Shown piece after piece: positions 35,969 through 45,860 of a DNA stretch of 64,000 nt (position 1 is its first letter; every line of letters begins with the position of its first letter). Position numbers and translations under genes: made by a program. The DNA comes from Mytilus trossulus (Eukaryota; Mollusca; Bivalvia; Mytilida; Mytilidae), in assembly GCF_036588685.1 (NCBI RefSeq), contig NW_026963310.1, positions 3,038,001 through 3,102,000 of the forward strand, written 5' to 3'. The notes beneath the pieces were generated by a model. It made no database searches. It was not told the DNA's origin and worked only from the letters and a program-made list of their open reading frames with translations.

Positions 35969-37348
35969 TGTAATGATCTACAAACTGACCCCCCCTTTTA
36001 TTACAAGAGGTTGTGTAAGACTTAGTTATTAACTTTGCACATTACTTATACCAACTCAACATATGTTACAGTTAATGGTATAGTTTCATTTACATAAATA
36101 TTTGGTATATGAGATTGGTAAATGTAAGCACATGTGGAGGAGTCAACATACATTTTGTGTACGAAGTGGGACGTCTGGTTTTAGAGGATTTCTTTCGTTC
36201 AAGCACATGACAGCTGTTTCAGAGGTTATATGTCGGTTGGACTCCTTCTAGTTTTACTTTTAGCATGCCAACATTTCATTTTTATTTCAAATTGTTGTAT
36301 TATCGGTCAATGTTTACAAACTCCCGATGTACTAAATTCCATAGAGGATGTGTATTCGAAAGTTGACTTTGCGCATGTGCGTACTTGGATGAAAATAGAA
36401 GGAAACTTTCAGAGGCTCGATATGGGTAAATTTATCCTGATTCTATATTTGGTAATAGTTTTCAATGAAATAAAGTTTATTTGAGGTTTATTTAATGAAA
36501 GCTGTATTATATTGGTAGTAAAAAGAAGTAACACGGTGTTGGGATGAAAATACGAGATTCTAATCGTTACCTAAGAGATGGCGAATTTCGCGCCACTCTT
36601 AGCTGTAACTATGGGGACACTATGGGAACAGCTAAATTTTAGCAATTGCTATAGCTACATAGCATCGTCATATAAAAACAAGAGCGTTTGGCTTATTCGG
36701 GGTTCTGGGATTCGACAATCAGAGGATAGGACATAAGGAAAAAATTACAGAATTCACAAAAAGAAAAGGTACAGAGAAAATTTATTTTATTTAATGACTT
36801 TAATATAAAGACATATACATATATTTTATAGCTTATTTAAGCTTTAAAATTACTTTACTGAGGTGATTCTCACAATTTATTACAAATTTCAAGAAGAAAC
36901 AAGCTATTCAGGACGAAAATATAAATTTATACTTCAACATTAAAGTGACTGAAGTGAGTTCTAGTCGGACATAATTCCGAAAAGAGAACATTTGCGTGCA
37001 TATATTTATTCATATACGGGGTTAATCTCGATATATTGATTTGATATAAGGCTCGAATATTTCGTACAAGGCTCGAATATTTGGTACAAGGCAGACTAAC
37101 CCGTTTAAAAAGATTAGCTCATGAAGTCAAAGTAAAGAAAAAGACAACTAAAGAACAAATTAACTTTATTGTAACGTTTGAAATCCTGTCATAAAAATAG
37201 CATTAGAAGTCAAATAAATCATATATTGTATACATGTATTACATTATTTCTCGATTTGATTAACGTATTTTCCCAATCCCATGAACCACATCCTTATTTT
37301 ATTAGTAGAATTAAATGTGTCACGTACACGCTACCCAAACCCGTGACA
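35969..37348 (+). repeat. 5' LTR (1380 bp)
   Basis: Starts TGTAATGATC and ends ACCCGTGACA, the canonical TG...CA. Its counterpart at 40705-42089 is the same by eye except for a poly-C run of 7 here and 12 there, exactly the 5-bp length difference. ATAT flanks the whole element on both sides (35965-35968, 42090-42093), a likely 4-bp target duplication though in AT-rich context. Confidence 0.95.
36230..36484 (+). CDS. Small ORF in the 5' LTR with a secretory signal-like N-terminus
   Basis: 84 codons. The start MSVGLLLVLLLACQH is an excellent signal peptide or membrane anchor. A short polar part with two cysteines follows, then at ~36426 an ATATGG|GTAAAT that would work as a splice donor. After that the frame becomes hydrophobic (LILYLVIVF). 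I do not recognise the protein. An identical copy lies in the 3' LTR at 40971-41225. It could be a fragment of a captured host first exon, or chance. Codon-level evidence of selection cannot be had from two identical copies. Confidence 0.4.
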   Translation: MSVGLLLVLLLACQHFIFISNCCIIGQCLQTPDVLNSIEDVYSKVDFAHVRTWMKIEGNFQRLDMGKFILILYLVIVFNEIKFI

Positions 37349-37355
37349 TATAAAG

Positions 37356-37373
37356 TGGTGGCAGCGGTGGGAT
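37356..37373 (+). promoter_or_regulatory. Primer-binding site, complementary to tRNA-Leu 3' end
   Basis: TGGTGGCAGCGGTGGGAT begins 7 bases after the 5' LTR. Its reverse complement, ATCCCACCGCTGCCACCA, equals the 3' end of the common animal tRNA-Leu (AAG/UAG isoacceptors) including CCA. It would prime minus-strand DNA synthesis. Confidence 0.85.
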
Positions 37374-37608
37374 ATAGCTTCGTTTATTAAACTTGCGAGT
37401 TATTTCGTGAGATCGAACTATACAGCCAGATGAATAAAATTTAGTGAACTGTACTGTAATAAATTTTCAAGCGATTTTGAAATTTTTAACGTTTTAGATT
37501 TAAAACTTTTGGAAGTAAAATTGGTAGGTTACGTACGTTATTTTCTCAAGTTAATTTGAAAATACGACTCGTTTTTGGAGAAAGGATATAAAGAAATTAT
37601 TTTGTTAA

Positions 37609-38508
37609 ATGTGCCTGAATAACGAAAATATTGGAGGACGAAAGCCAGCAAGGTCACAAGAAGACAAAGATAAAGATTACATTTCAGAAATGGAGGTGTG
37701 TGAATCACAAGACGAGGATTATGATGATGAAGAAATCAATCAACCTACGGCAAATATCCTGGAAAGAATGAATGAGGGTCACGAAGAAAATGCCGATAAA
37801 GAGAAAACCGGCAACTTAAAAATCTTCACAGCAAGTTCGGACAACGCTATTTTTAGACGTGAAATATTAACACCTATAAACGGAACTGTCATGACAGCAC
37901 AAGAGGAATTAAGCAACAGTTCAAGAGCGACAGGAAGTCTCCAAACAATTACAGAAGATTTTGGATGTATGGACCAACACAGTACTGAGAGGCTCAAGAC
38001 AAGAACACCTTTAGAAGCAGAGGGTCAACAATTATTACATGAGAGATTTGTAAGTAGATGTAATGAAGATATCCAAGCTAGACCATTAATGAATGCACAC
38101 AGTCACACGGACGAAAAGGGAAACGACAGACAAAGAACAAGACAACACAATGGACCTGAGAAGGACATTTTTAGGAGACCAGAAAGAAATATAGAAAACA
38201 TGCATTACCAGAACACAAGATTTCAAGATTTTCAAGATTTCTCAGGCCAAGGAGATCGTGTTCCCAACAGGGAAACAAACAGACAAAGAAGCCAAGAATT
38301 CAGGACAGCAAACCTACACAGACAAGAGAACACGTTTGCTGCACCAAGGCAAGAAGTAAGACATTATGGAATTACAGGCTTTCAAGACTACTACATACCA
38401 AGACCTACTGAGTACAGACCTTTATCACAACAGCCATCTTTGGTGACAGATAGACAGACACACACAAGTGACAGGACAGTAAATAGTTCAAATCCGAAGT
38501 TAGGCTGA
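37609..38508 (+). pseudogene. Gag-like ORF, disordered N-terminal part
   Basis: 299 codons, hydrophilic and low-complexity, rich in E, D, R, Q and N. An acidic segment near the start (EDYDDEE) gives way to an RQ-rich segment (NRETNRQRSQEF). It has no zinc knuckle. The position just after the primer-binding site suits gag. It stops at 38506-38508 only 17 bases before the next frame, which carries capsid-like sequence. I read the junction as a frameshift or internal deletion removing the first half of the capsid. Product identity is inferred from place, not from a recognised fold. Confidence 0.55.
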
Positions 38509-38524
38509 GGAGTATGCTGCTGAA

Positions 38525-38920
38525 TTGAAGAGATTGCACCACAAAGCTTATCCCAACAGATACAGACAACAAAGAAAAGAAGATCTGCTTGAGAGGTTCA
38601 TGAGGGGTATATTAGATGAAGAAGTTAGATTTTTTGTGAATTATGTAAAGAAACCAGACGAAATAGACGAAGCTGTATATTTAGTAGTTGAATGCTTGTG
38701 TGAGAAAAGATCCAATAAATTTAAAGAGCCAAATGAGAGGAGAAGTCAGGAAAATGTAAGGAGAGCAAGTTCACTTTATGAGTGTAGTGATAGTGAAAAA
38801 GAGATTGAAGGAGGAGAAGAAGAAACATGTGATACAGCATATAGGCTAAAGGGAGCACACAATCAGAAACAAAATGGTCTTAGTTCTTCAAGCAATGAAG
38901 AGATTGACCAAAAGTATTAA
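38525..38920 (+). pseudogene. Gag capsid-like fragment
   Basis: 131 codons from the first Met; the frame is open from 38504, just after an in-frame TAG. Residues ~3-48 (RLHHKAYP, EDLLERFMRGI, FFVNYVKKP, IDEAVYLVVEC) follow the pattern seen in the C-terminal capsid region of metazoan Ty3/gypsy Gag proteins. An acidic, serine-rich tail follows. The capsid would package element RNA in virus-like particles. No CCHC nucleocapsid motif follows, and no pol frame is present before the 3' LTR. Confidence 0.65.
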
Positions 38921-39379
38921 ATACATGTACTAGTATTAATACAGATTTACTGAAGTTCATGTGTTTACATATTCCTGAATTATACAGTTAAACAGTTTAT
39001 ATTTGGATTAAATGTGTTTGAAATAGTTGTGCATGTTATTATGTAATGATTATTGTTCTATTCATTAAATTGTAAAAGTTTATACTTTTGCAAAAGTTAT
39101 ATGTTTGTTTTATTAGAAGTTGAAGAAATAAAGGTTCGACATATGTTGTTTTTACTGATGTTAAAAATGATAGACATGGATGTTCAAGAAGACAGTAAAA
39201 TAACTGGTCCCTTTTAAATGGTGACAGTAAAGATATGCTACCGTTAATAGTTTTAAGTATAAATAATAGGAAAAGTTTTCAAGATAAATTGAATGCTGAT
39301 TTCTGAATGACTAAAGTGGAATTTAGTTTCCGGTAATTGAGGAGTGAAAATAGTTCAGAGGGGCTATTAATTATTTTAT

Positions 39380-39910
39380 TTTCGGTTACTGTGAGGGACC
39401 TGGATGTTAATTCCCACTTGCCCAAACAAGACCATGCGTTGAAGATGTTTTATATGAGTTATAGACGGAGTTTTATAGAAGCTCAAGTAGTGAATTTTGG
39501 TTGCTGTGAGGGACCTGGATGTTAATTCCCACTTGCCCAAACAAAACCATGCGTCGAAGATGTTTTATATGAGTTATAGACGGAGTTTTATAGAAGCTCA
39601 AGTTATTTCATTTTTGGTTACTGTGAGGGACCTGGATGTTAATTCCCACTTGCCCAAACAAAACCATGCGTCGAAGATGTTTTATATGAGTTATAGACGG
39701 AGTTTTATAGAAGCTCAAGTTATTTTATTTTTGGTTACTGTGAGGGACCTGGATGTTAATTCCCACTTGCCCAAACAAAACCATGTGTTGAAGATGCGTT
39801 TATGAGTTATAGACGGAGGATTATAGGATTTTGTTTTGTGATTATGTTTTGTGGTTGCTGTAAGGGACCTGGATGTTAATTCCCACTTGCCCAAACAAAA
39901 ACCATGTGTT
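39380..39910. repeat. ~117-bp tandem repeat inside the LTR element, 5 copies plus a diverged sixth
   Basis: GGGACCTGGATGTTAATTCC recurs at starts near 39394, 39509, 39626, 39743 and 39863, with a degenerate copy near 40027. Periods are 115, 117, 117 and 120 bp. The unit is divisible by three in places, producing a 102-codon ORF that I regard as a repeat translation. Confidence 0.95.
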
Positions 39911-40341
39911 GAGATGTTTTGTGATAGTTATGTTTTATATGAGTGTTAAATAGTAAGAAGAGATGTTCTTACAGTGAATATTTTGAGAATTTGGTTACCG
40001 GTAATAGTAATTTGAATATAGCAAAGGACTTGGATGTTAATTCCCATTTGCCTGAGCTTTAAGAGTACCCAAATGATAGGGGTGAATGAAAATGAGGAAC
40101 TTTTGTCATTCAGAGATCAGACCCAATTTCAGAGATCAGACCCAATTTCTCAGAGATCCGACCCAAATTAAGAGATCAGTCCTAGTTTCAAAAGTTTTTA
40201 TCTGGTTCCCGGTTGTAGGTAGCAGTATAAGGTATTAATCATACCAAGGTCTAATATGGCACCTTTGTATATATTTTAAAAGTTTTTTAGTGTATTAGAA
40301 ACAGGGAATTTTACTTAATGTAAACTTCTTATGTTTTTCAG

Positions 40342-40521
40342 ATGGCTAATGAACTAAAAGGGCTGAACCAGTGGTTAAGGGACAATTATAGAAAAAAAAC
40401 TGCAGATAAAGACAACAGAGAAATTAGAGAAAATAGGGATAATATGGATAATAGGGACAATCATAGAGACAGCAGAGAATACCGAGATTATGGAGACAGA
40501 AGAAATCATCCATATAGATAG
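40342..40521 (+). CDS. 59-codon charged ORF near the 3' LTR
   Basis: ATG at 40342 follows immediately after TTTTTCAG, a good 3' splice acceptor, so the frame could be expressed from a spliced RNA. After MANELKGLNQWLRDNYRKK the peptide is a string of R/D/N repeats (DNREIRENRDNMDNRD...RDYGDRR), as seen in RNA-binding or phase-separating tails. It may be the displaced nucleic-acid-binding end of Gag. Too short for a family assignment. Confidence 0.4.
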   Translation: MANELKGLNQWLRDNYRKKTADKDNREIRENRDNMDNRDNHRDSREYRDYGDRRNHPYR

Positions 40522-40689
40522 ATAGATACTCACAAACAGTATATATAGTCAGTGATTAGACTTCAATTGTGACAAGTTGTTTTATGACAGTGACATTTTC
40601 CGCATCATATATATATATATATATAAATGAAGTCAACAGTTTTAATGTTTTATGTCTTTATTTAAATTTGAAGTTCGGAGGACCTCACT

Positions 40690-40704
40690 TAAAACAGAGG
40701 GTAT
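40690..40704 (+). promoter_or_regulatory. Candidate polypurine tract
   Basis: AAAACAGAGGG directly upstream of the 3' LTR. It is short and interrupted by C and T, so a weak match to a plus-strand primer. Confidence 0.4.
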
Positions 40705-42089
40705 TGTAATGATCTACAAACTGACCCCCCCCCCCCTTTTATTACAAGAGGTTGTGTAAGACTTAGTTATTAACTTTGCACATTACTTATACCAACTCAA
40801 CATATGTTACAGTTAATGGTATAGTTTCATTTACATAAATATTTGGTATATGAGATTGGTAAATGTAAGCACATGTGGAGGAGTCAACATACATTTTGTG
40901 TACGAAGTGGGACGTCTGGTTTTAGAGGATTTCTTTCGTTCAAGCACATGACAGCTGTTTCAGAGGTTATATGTCGGTTGGACTCCTTCTAGTTTTACTT
41001 TTAGCATGCCAACATTTCATTTTTATTTCAAATTGTTGTATTATCGGTCAATGTTTACAAACTCCCGATGTACTAAATTCCATAGAGGATGTGTATTCGA
41101 AAGTTGACTTTGCGCATGTGCGTACTTGGATGAAAATAGAAGGAAACTTTCAGAGGCTCGATATGGGTAAATTTATCCTGATTCTATATTTGGTAATAGT
41201 TTTCAATGAAATAAAGTTTATTTGAGGTTTATTTAATGAAAGCTGTATTATATTGGTAGTAAAAAGAAGTAACACGGTGTTGGGATGAAAATACGAGATT
41301 CTAATCGTTACCTAAGAGATGGCGAATTTCGCGCCACTCTTAGCTGTAACTATGGGGACACTATGGGAACAGCTAAATTTTAGCAATTGCTATAGCTACA
41401 TAGCATCGTCATATAAAAACAAGAGCGTTTGGCTTATTCGGGGTTCTGGGATTCGACAATCAGAGGATAGGACATAAGGAAAAAATTACAGAATTCACAA
41501 AAAGAAAAGGTACAGAGAAAATTTATTTTATTTAATGACTTTAATATAAAGACATATACATATATTTTATAGCTTATTTAAGCTTTAAAATTACTTTACT
41601 GAGGTGATTCTCACAATTTATTACAAATTTCAAGAAGAAACAAGCTATTCAGGACGAAAATATAAATTTATACTTCAACATTAAAGTGACTGAAGTGAGT
41701 TCTAGTCGGACATAATTCCGAAAAGAGAACATTTGCGTGCATATATTTATTCATATACGGGGTTAATCTCGATATATTGATTTGATATAAGGCTCGAATA
41801 TTTCGTACAAGGCTCGAATATTTGGTACAAGGCAGACTAACCCGTTTAAAAAGATTAGCTCATGAAGTCAAAGTAAAGAAAAAGACAACTAAAGAACAAA
41901 TTAACTTTATTGTAACGTTTGAAATCCTGTCATAAAAATAGCATTAGAAGTCAAATAAATCATATATTGTATACATGTATTACATTATTTCTCGATTTGA
42001 TTAACGTATTTTCCCAATCCCATGAACCACATCCTTATTTTATTAGTAGAATTAAATGTGTCACGTACACGCTACCCAAACCCGTGACA
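40705..42089 (+). repeat. 3' LTR (1385 bp)
   Basis: Same sequence as 35969-37348 apart from the longer poly-C (12). It carries the second copy of the 84-codon signal-peptide ORF at 40971-41225. Confidence 0.95.
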
Positions 42090-42440
42090 ATATATATATA
42101 CCCTAAAGTCTAAATTTATTTATATATATTATATTATGTTTTTCGTGAAATTTTGGGTCAATGCTGTAATAAATACAATATAGATTTCAAATTGTTGTTT
42201 AAAATTTATGGCAAAGGGAAATAACTGTTTTTATGTTTTAAAAATTAAAAATTAATTTAAAGGAAAACTTAATTTATTGTATAATAATTTTTAAAACTGA
42301 CTATAGTGTTGATGAATGTTGAATTGATGATTATATTATGTTTATTGTGAAATTTTGAGTATGTGTGCTGTAATAAATATAATATGGATTTTAAATTGTT
42401 GTTTAAATTTTTGGCAAAGGGAAATAACTGTTGTTAGATA
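42090..42440. repeat. Two-copy ~200-bp tandem duplication
   Basis: TTATATTATGTTT, GTGAAATTTTG, GCTGTAATAAATA and GGCAAAGGGAAATAACTGTT occur twice in order. The flank left of the LTR element (35870-35925) matches 42259-42305, so the retrotransposon landed inside this pre-existing array. Confidence 0.8.
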
Positions 42441-42479
42441 TAGCTCCTAAATTGATTAATTACAGTAGAGAGGTACAGA

Positions 42480-42810
42480 AATAGGTCTAGGTTGGTAAAA
42501 ACTAGGTCGAGTATGAATCAGACTAGGTCGAGAAAGGTTCAGACTGGTCGAGTATGGTTCAGACTAGGTCGAGTATGGTTCAGACTAGGTCGAGTATGGT
42601 TCAGACTTGGTCGAGTATAGTTCAGACACACACAAAATGGTTAAGTACTGGTCGAGTAAAGGTCGAGTACAAGTTCAGACTGTTAAGTATGGTCCAGACT
42701 ACAGTCGAGTACTATCGAGTAAGTTTCAGACCAATTCAGACTGGTCGAGTAAAAATCAGTACAGTCGAGTACAGATATAGGCCATTTCAGACTTTTTCTG
42801 GTTTGTAGTG
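42480..42810. repeat. CACTA element right terminus with subterminal repeats
   Basis: GGTCGAGTATGGTTCAGACT repeats about six times followed by the ~140-bp inverted match to 21962-22100, ending GGTTTGTAGTG. Confidence 0.85.
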
Positions 42811-42989
42811 ATAGAACATGGTATTTAGAACGAGCATATGAAGAAGTCAAAAGTCTAGGAAATATTTGGCTCATATTGCAATGTAAAACATTGTTATCAG
42901 AAAGTATTATCGGTTATTCGTTCTTCGTGTACTCAATATGCCACAATACAAGGTTCGACCCACTATTTGTTTCTTTAAAATCCGGTACC

Positions 42990-43200
42990 AAGTCAGAAAA
43001 ATGACCATTGGCATATTATACATGTTATATAGCGTTTCTGTTTTTGTTACATTTTAATATTGCGTTTCTGTTGTGTCGTAGTTCTCCTCTTATATTTTAT
43101 GCGTTTCAATCAGTTTTAGTTTTATTGTTATTTTTCTCAATCTATTCATGAATTGAGAACAGCGGTATACTACTGTAGCCTTTATTTATGTATAAATCGC
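42990..43200 (-). repeat. Dispersed repeat family R2, minus-oriented fragment
   Basis: Reverse complement of part of 880-1200 (GCGTTTCTGTTGTGTCGTAG, AACAGCGGTATACTACTG). A further R2 piece with ACTCATCAGTGACGCTC lies at 43545-43700. Confidence 0.7.
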
Positions 43201-43902
43201 CTGCTAGGTAAAATAAATATTACGGATGTTCTGCTCCTTTTGGGTTTGAACATTTGTCTGATATTCTGATTTATGCATGTAGTTCTAATAGAAACATTTG
43301 CCCACGAACCTATGGTTTTCCTGTTCACAATTTTATAACATATTGCAATTGTTTAAAAGCCGTTTATGAAAATCTGAAGAAAAACAAATGTTCATAGTTA
43401 AGAAAGGAAAATGATGACAATGCTATTTATGAAAAGCGAGAGAAAATAATTTCCCTCGAGTTTTCTGCTTTTTTAGTTCTTTATCGAGGCTATTTATCAA
43501 CTGTTTATTTATATCTAGTTATCAAAGGTACCATGATTATAATTAAGTACGCCAGACGCGCGTTTTATCTACATAAGACTCATCAGTGACGCTCGTTTCA
43601 AAATATTTATTAAGCCAAATAAGTTACAAAGTTTAAGAGCATTGAGGATCCAAAATTCTACAAGTTGTGCCAAATACAGCTTAGGTGATCTATACATGTA
43701 CCTGGGATAGAAACATTCTTTTTTTTTCGAAAAAAAATAAAAATTTTGTAAACAGGATTTTTTCAAATATGACCACATTGTTGATATTAAGTACAACGTT
43801 GAAAAAGTTGTAAAAGCGATTTCAGAAACTTTTTATTTTGTAAAAGATGAACGAACATCCTTAGGTCATATACAAACACATATCCTCTTTTAATATTATC
43901 AG

Positions 43903-44027
43903 ACATTCTACCACGTGACTGCAGTGATCTTCCAATAGGAAGCCAATCAGGAGTTTATACTATAAACCCAAAAAACAAGACGTTTGATGTTTACTGTGAT
44001 ATGGATACAGCAGGATTTGGTTGGACT
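43903..44027 (+). CDS. PAN-EGF-fibrinogen-domain protein, exon 3 (FReD start)
   Basis: The acceptor TATTATCAG ends at 43902. The 125 bases begin in phase 1 and encode the N-terminus of a fibrinogen-related domain: PRDCSDLPIGSQSGVY, then FDVYCDMDTAGFGWT. The two cysteines are the first disulphide pair of the domain. The exon ends ACT|GTAAGT in phase 0. Fused to exon 2 it would give ...PIHVYEN-ILPRDCSDLP. Even if the link to exons 1-2 is wrong, exons 3-6 are a complete FReD gene body. Confidence 0.9.
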
Positions 44028-44687
44028 GTAAGTATAGTGGACACGAAGTATTTTTATTAAACTATTAATGTAATTTATCACATATGTTGTACTGATATGT
44101 ACGTTTTTGCATGGCCAATAATAGCCGGAAGTCAAGGTTGGTTATCAGCCTTCGGGGACGATATCTATATCAGCCCTGGAAATCCATATCAAGCCCCGAG
44201 TTTAAATTCCGGTAACTTGTCAATCAAAGACTATGTGTAAACAAGTTGAACACAATGAAAAGAAATTGAGAAAGTTACGAATCTGCTGTAGAAGAAAAAA
44301 AAGTAGAAATCAAAGGGGAAATCACAAAAGTGTTCGTAAAATTTTGACGTCATAAAGAATTAAGAAATCATATGATGCCACACTGGAATGAGTAGTGATA
44401 TAGGATTCTTCTTATGCATTTTTTAACATTTGTAATGTAACATGTGTAACACTTTAAAGTTGTTTAATATTTGCAATTCTTCGAAATAATATATTTATTG
44501 TTAATAATTTCTTAAACTTTTCACAAAACGTTGTGTACCTACTATGATACGAACTTTTTTTTAACTCACAGCGATACATTATTTTTTTTTATCGTTAAAC
44601 ATCTTTTTGATTTTTGAAGAAATATCAAACATAAGTTGATGTAAGCTTTTTGTTTTCTCTTGCTTTAAAAAATGTGATAAATAAATT

Positions 44688-44809
44688 ATTACATGTCATT
44701 TTCCATATGGTCCATGGTATCAGCCCACGACCCATATCAAGCCCTCTGGCTTGATATGGGAGGAGTCTAGGGCTGATACCAGGGCCATATGAAAAATGCA
44801 ATGTAATAA
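44688..44809. repeat. Compound palindrome (hairpin element)
   Basis: Outer arms TTACATGTCATTTTCCATAT / ATATGAAAAATGCAATGTAA, middle arms GGTATCAGCCC / GGGCTGATACC and inner arms CCCATATCAAGCC / GGCTTGATATGGG nest concentrically. A related fragment with TATCAGCC and CATATCAAGCCC lies at 44130-44210. Confidence 0.85.
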
Positions 44810-45164
44810 TCTATAAATATCAGTTGATACGTCCAGAACAAGCTTTATGTTTGGATAGGGTTTTTTTCTGTGTGTGATATATTTTATAAATGTTTGACGT
44901 TTCTGTGGGTTTTTTTCTTTGTAAATTTTGAAGGAAAAATACGAAATTTTTGATAGCTTTCTGTATTTTGAGGCTTTTCTTAGTCCTCTCAAATTCAACC
45001 ATCTATACAAAGTATTGCAACATTTTATCAATAAAATCTAAAGTCATATTTATTGTTTTGACTTTCTTACAATTGCATTGATGTGTCAAAAAGAATAAAA
45101 AGAATAGAATATAAATCAATTGTTTAAAATAAATTGTTAACGGTCTTTCCTCTCCAAAACATGA

Positions 45165-45243
45165 TTGCTTGATTGTTTGATTGATAGACGGATGGATGAA
45201 CTGATTGATTGGTTGATTAATTGATTGATTACTTGATTGATTA

Positions 45244-45276
<33 letters not shown>

Positions 45277-45280
45277 CCTA
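45165..45280. repeat. (GATT)n microsatellite
   Basis: Imperfect then pure GATT/TGAT repeats. They generate a polar minus-strand ORF (INQS repeats), which is not a gene. Confidence 0.95.
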
Positions 45281-45394
45281 TTACACACGTGAGATATGGT
45301 AGCTTGAAACAAGCAAACACGAACAAATGAGATCCTGGACCCGTATTAAACACATGGGACCACAACATGCATGTAATGGTTGGTTTGTTGGTTA

Positions 45395-45860
45395 TTGGTT
45401 AAACACATGGACAACGCGAAAAGAGAATTGAGAGTCAAGTGTCCGTGTTTAAACACGGAATACGTGAAAAGGGTATTGACAACCCACGTTTAAACACTGA
45501 GGACCTAGCCCCTAGGAATAGGTGAAAAGCGCATTGAGAGCCTAGATCCCGTGTTTAAACAAAGGAGATCTAGCCTCAGGGGAACACGTGAAAGAGACAT
45601 TAAGAGCATAGTGCCCGTGTTTAAACACAGGAGACCTAGCCTCTGGGAACATGTGAAAGAGACATTGAGAGCCTAGTGTCCGTGTTTAAACACAGGAGAC
45701 CTTGTCTCTGGGAACACGTGAAAGAGGCATTGATAGCCTAGTGGTCGTGACGTGTTTAAACACGTGAGACCTAGACTCTAGAAATACGCGATAAAGGAAT
45801 TGAGAGCCTAGTGTCTGTGTTTAAACACTTCGGACCTAGGCTGTAGCAGCACGCGAAAAC
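45395..45860. repeat. ~66-bp minisatellite centred on GTGTTTAAACAC
   Basis: CGTGTTTAAACA or close variants occur at ~45445, 45486, 45551, 45617, 45682, 45752 and 45817. Shared flanks are GAGACCTAGCCTC, ACACGTGAAAGAGACATT and GAGAGCCTAGTG. Each unit has a palindromic centre. Confidence 0.9.

Larger units (their letters stand above)
35969..42089 (+). mobile_element. Young non-autonomous Ty3/gypsy-like LTR retrotransposon nested in the CACTA element
   Basis: 6121 bp: two LTRs, a tRNA-Leu primer-binding site, a broken gag, a 117-bp tandem repeat and a small charged ORF. No protease, reverse transcriptase, RNase H or integrase is visible, so it would have to be mobilised by an autonomous relative. 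The Ty3/gypsy assignment rests on the gag fragment and on LTR/PBS structure; it is a moderate-confidence inference. Confidence 0.9.
21962..42810. mobile_element. Giant (~20.85 kb) CACTA/EnSpm-like DNA transposon in intron 2
   Basis: The left end starts CACTACAAACCAG at 21962. The right end is its reverse complement, finishing at 42810. Identity between the ends continues with few mismatches for ~85 bp and recognisably for ~140 bp. ATA stands directly outside both ends (21959-21961 and 42811-42813), a 3-bp target duplication. Termini starting CACTA, 3-bp duplications and subterminal arrays of ~20-bp motifs are the established signature of the CACTA (EnSpm/CMC) superfamily. The element contains nested MITEs, satellites, one protein-coding exon (33733-34317) and a young LTR retrotransposon (35969-42089). 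Without the LTR element it would be ~14.7 kb. No transposase catalytic core is recognisable, so it is probably non-autonomous. Confidence 0.8.

Noticed and set aside
39337..39805. Repetitive ORFs in the LTR element
   Set aside because: Products of the 117-bp satellite, whose length keeps a frame open by chance.
35969..42089. LTR pair as an assembly duplication
   Set aside because: TG...CA ends, a primer-binding site at the right distance, gag-like sequence and matching ATAT flanks all fit a real insertion.
45003..45368. 121-codon minus ORF
   Set aside because: Its centre is a translation of the GATT microsatellite.
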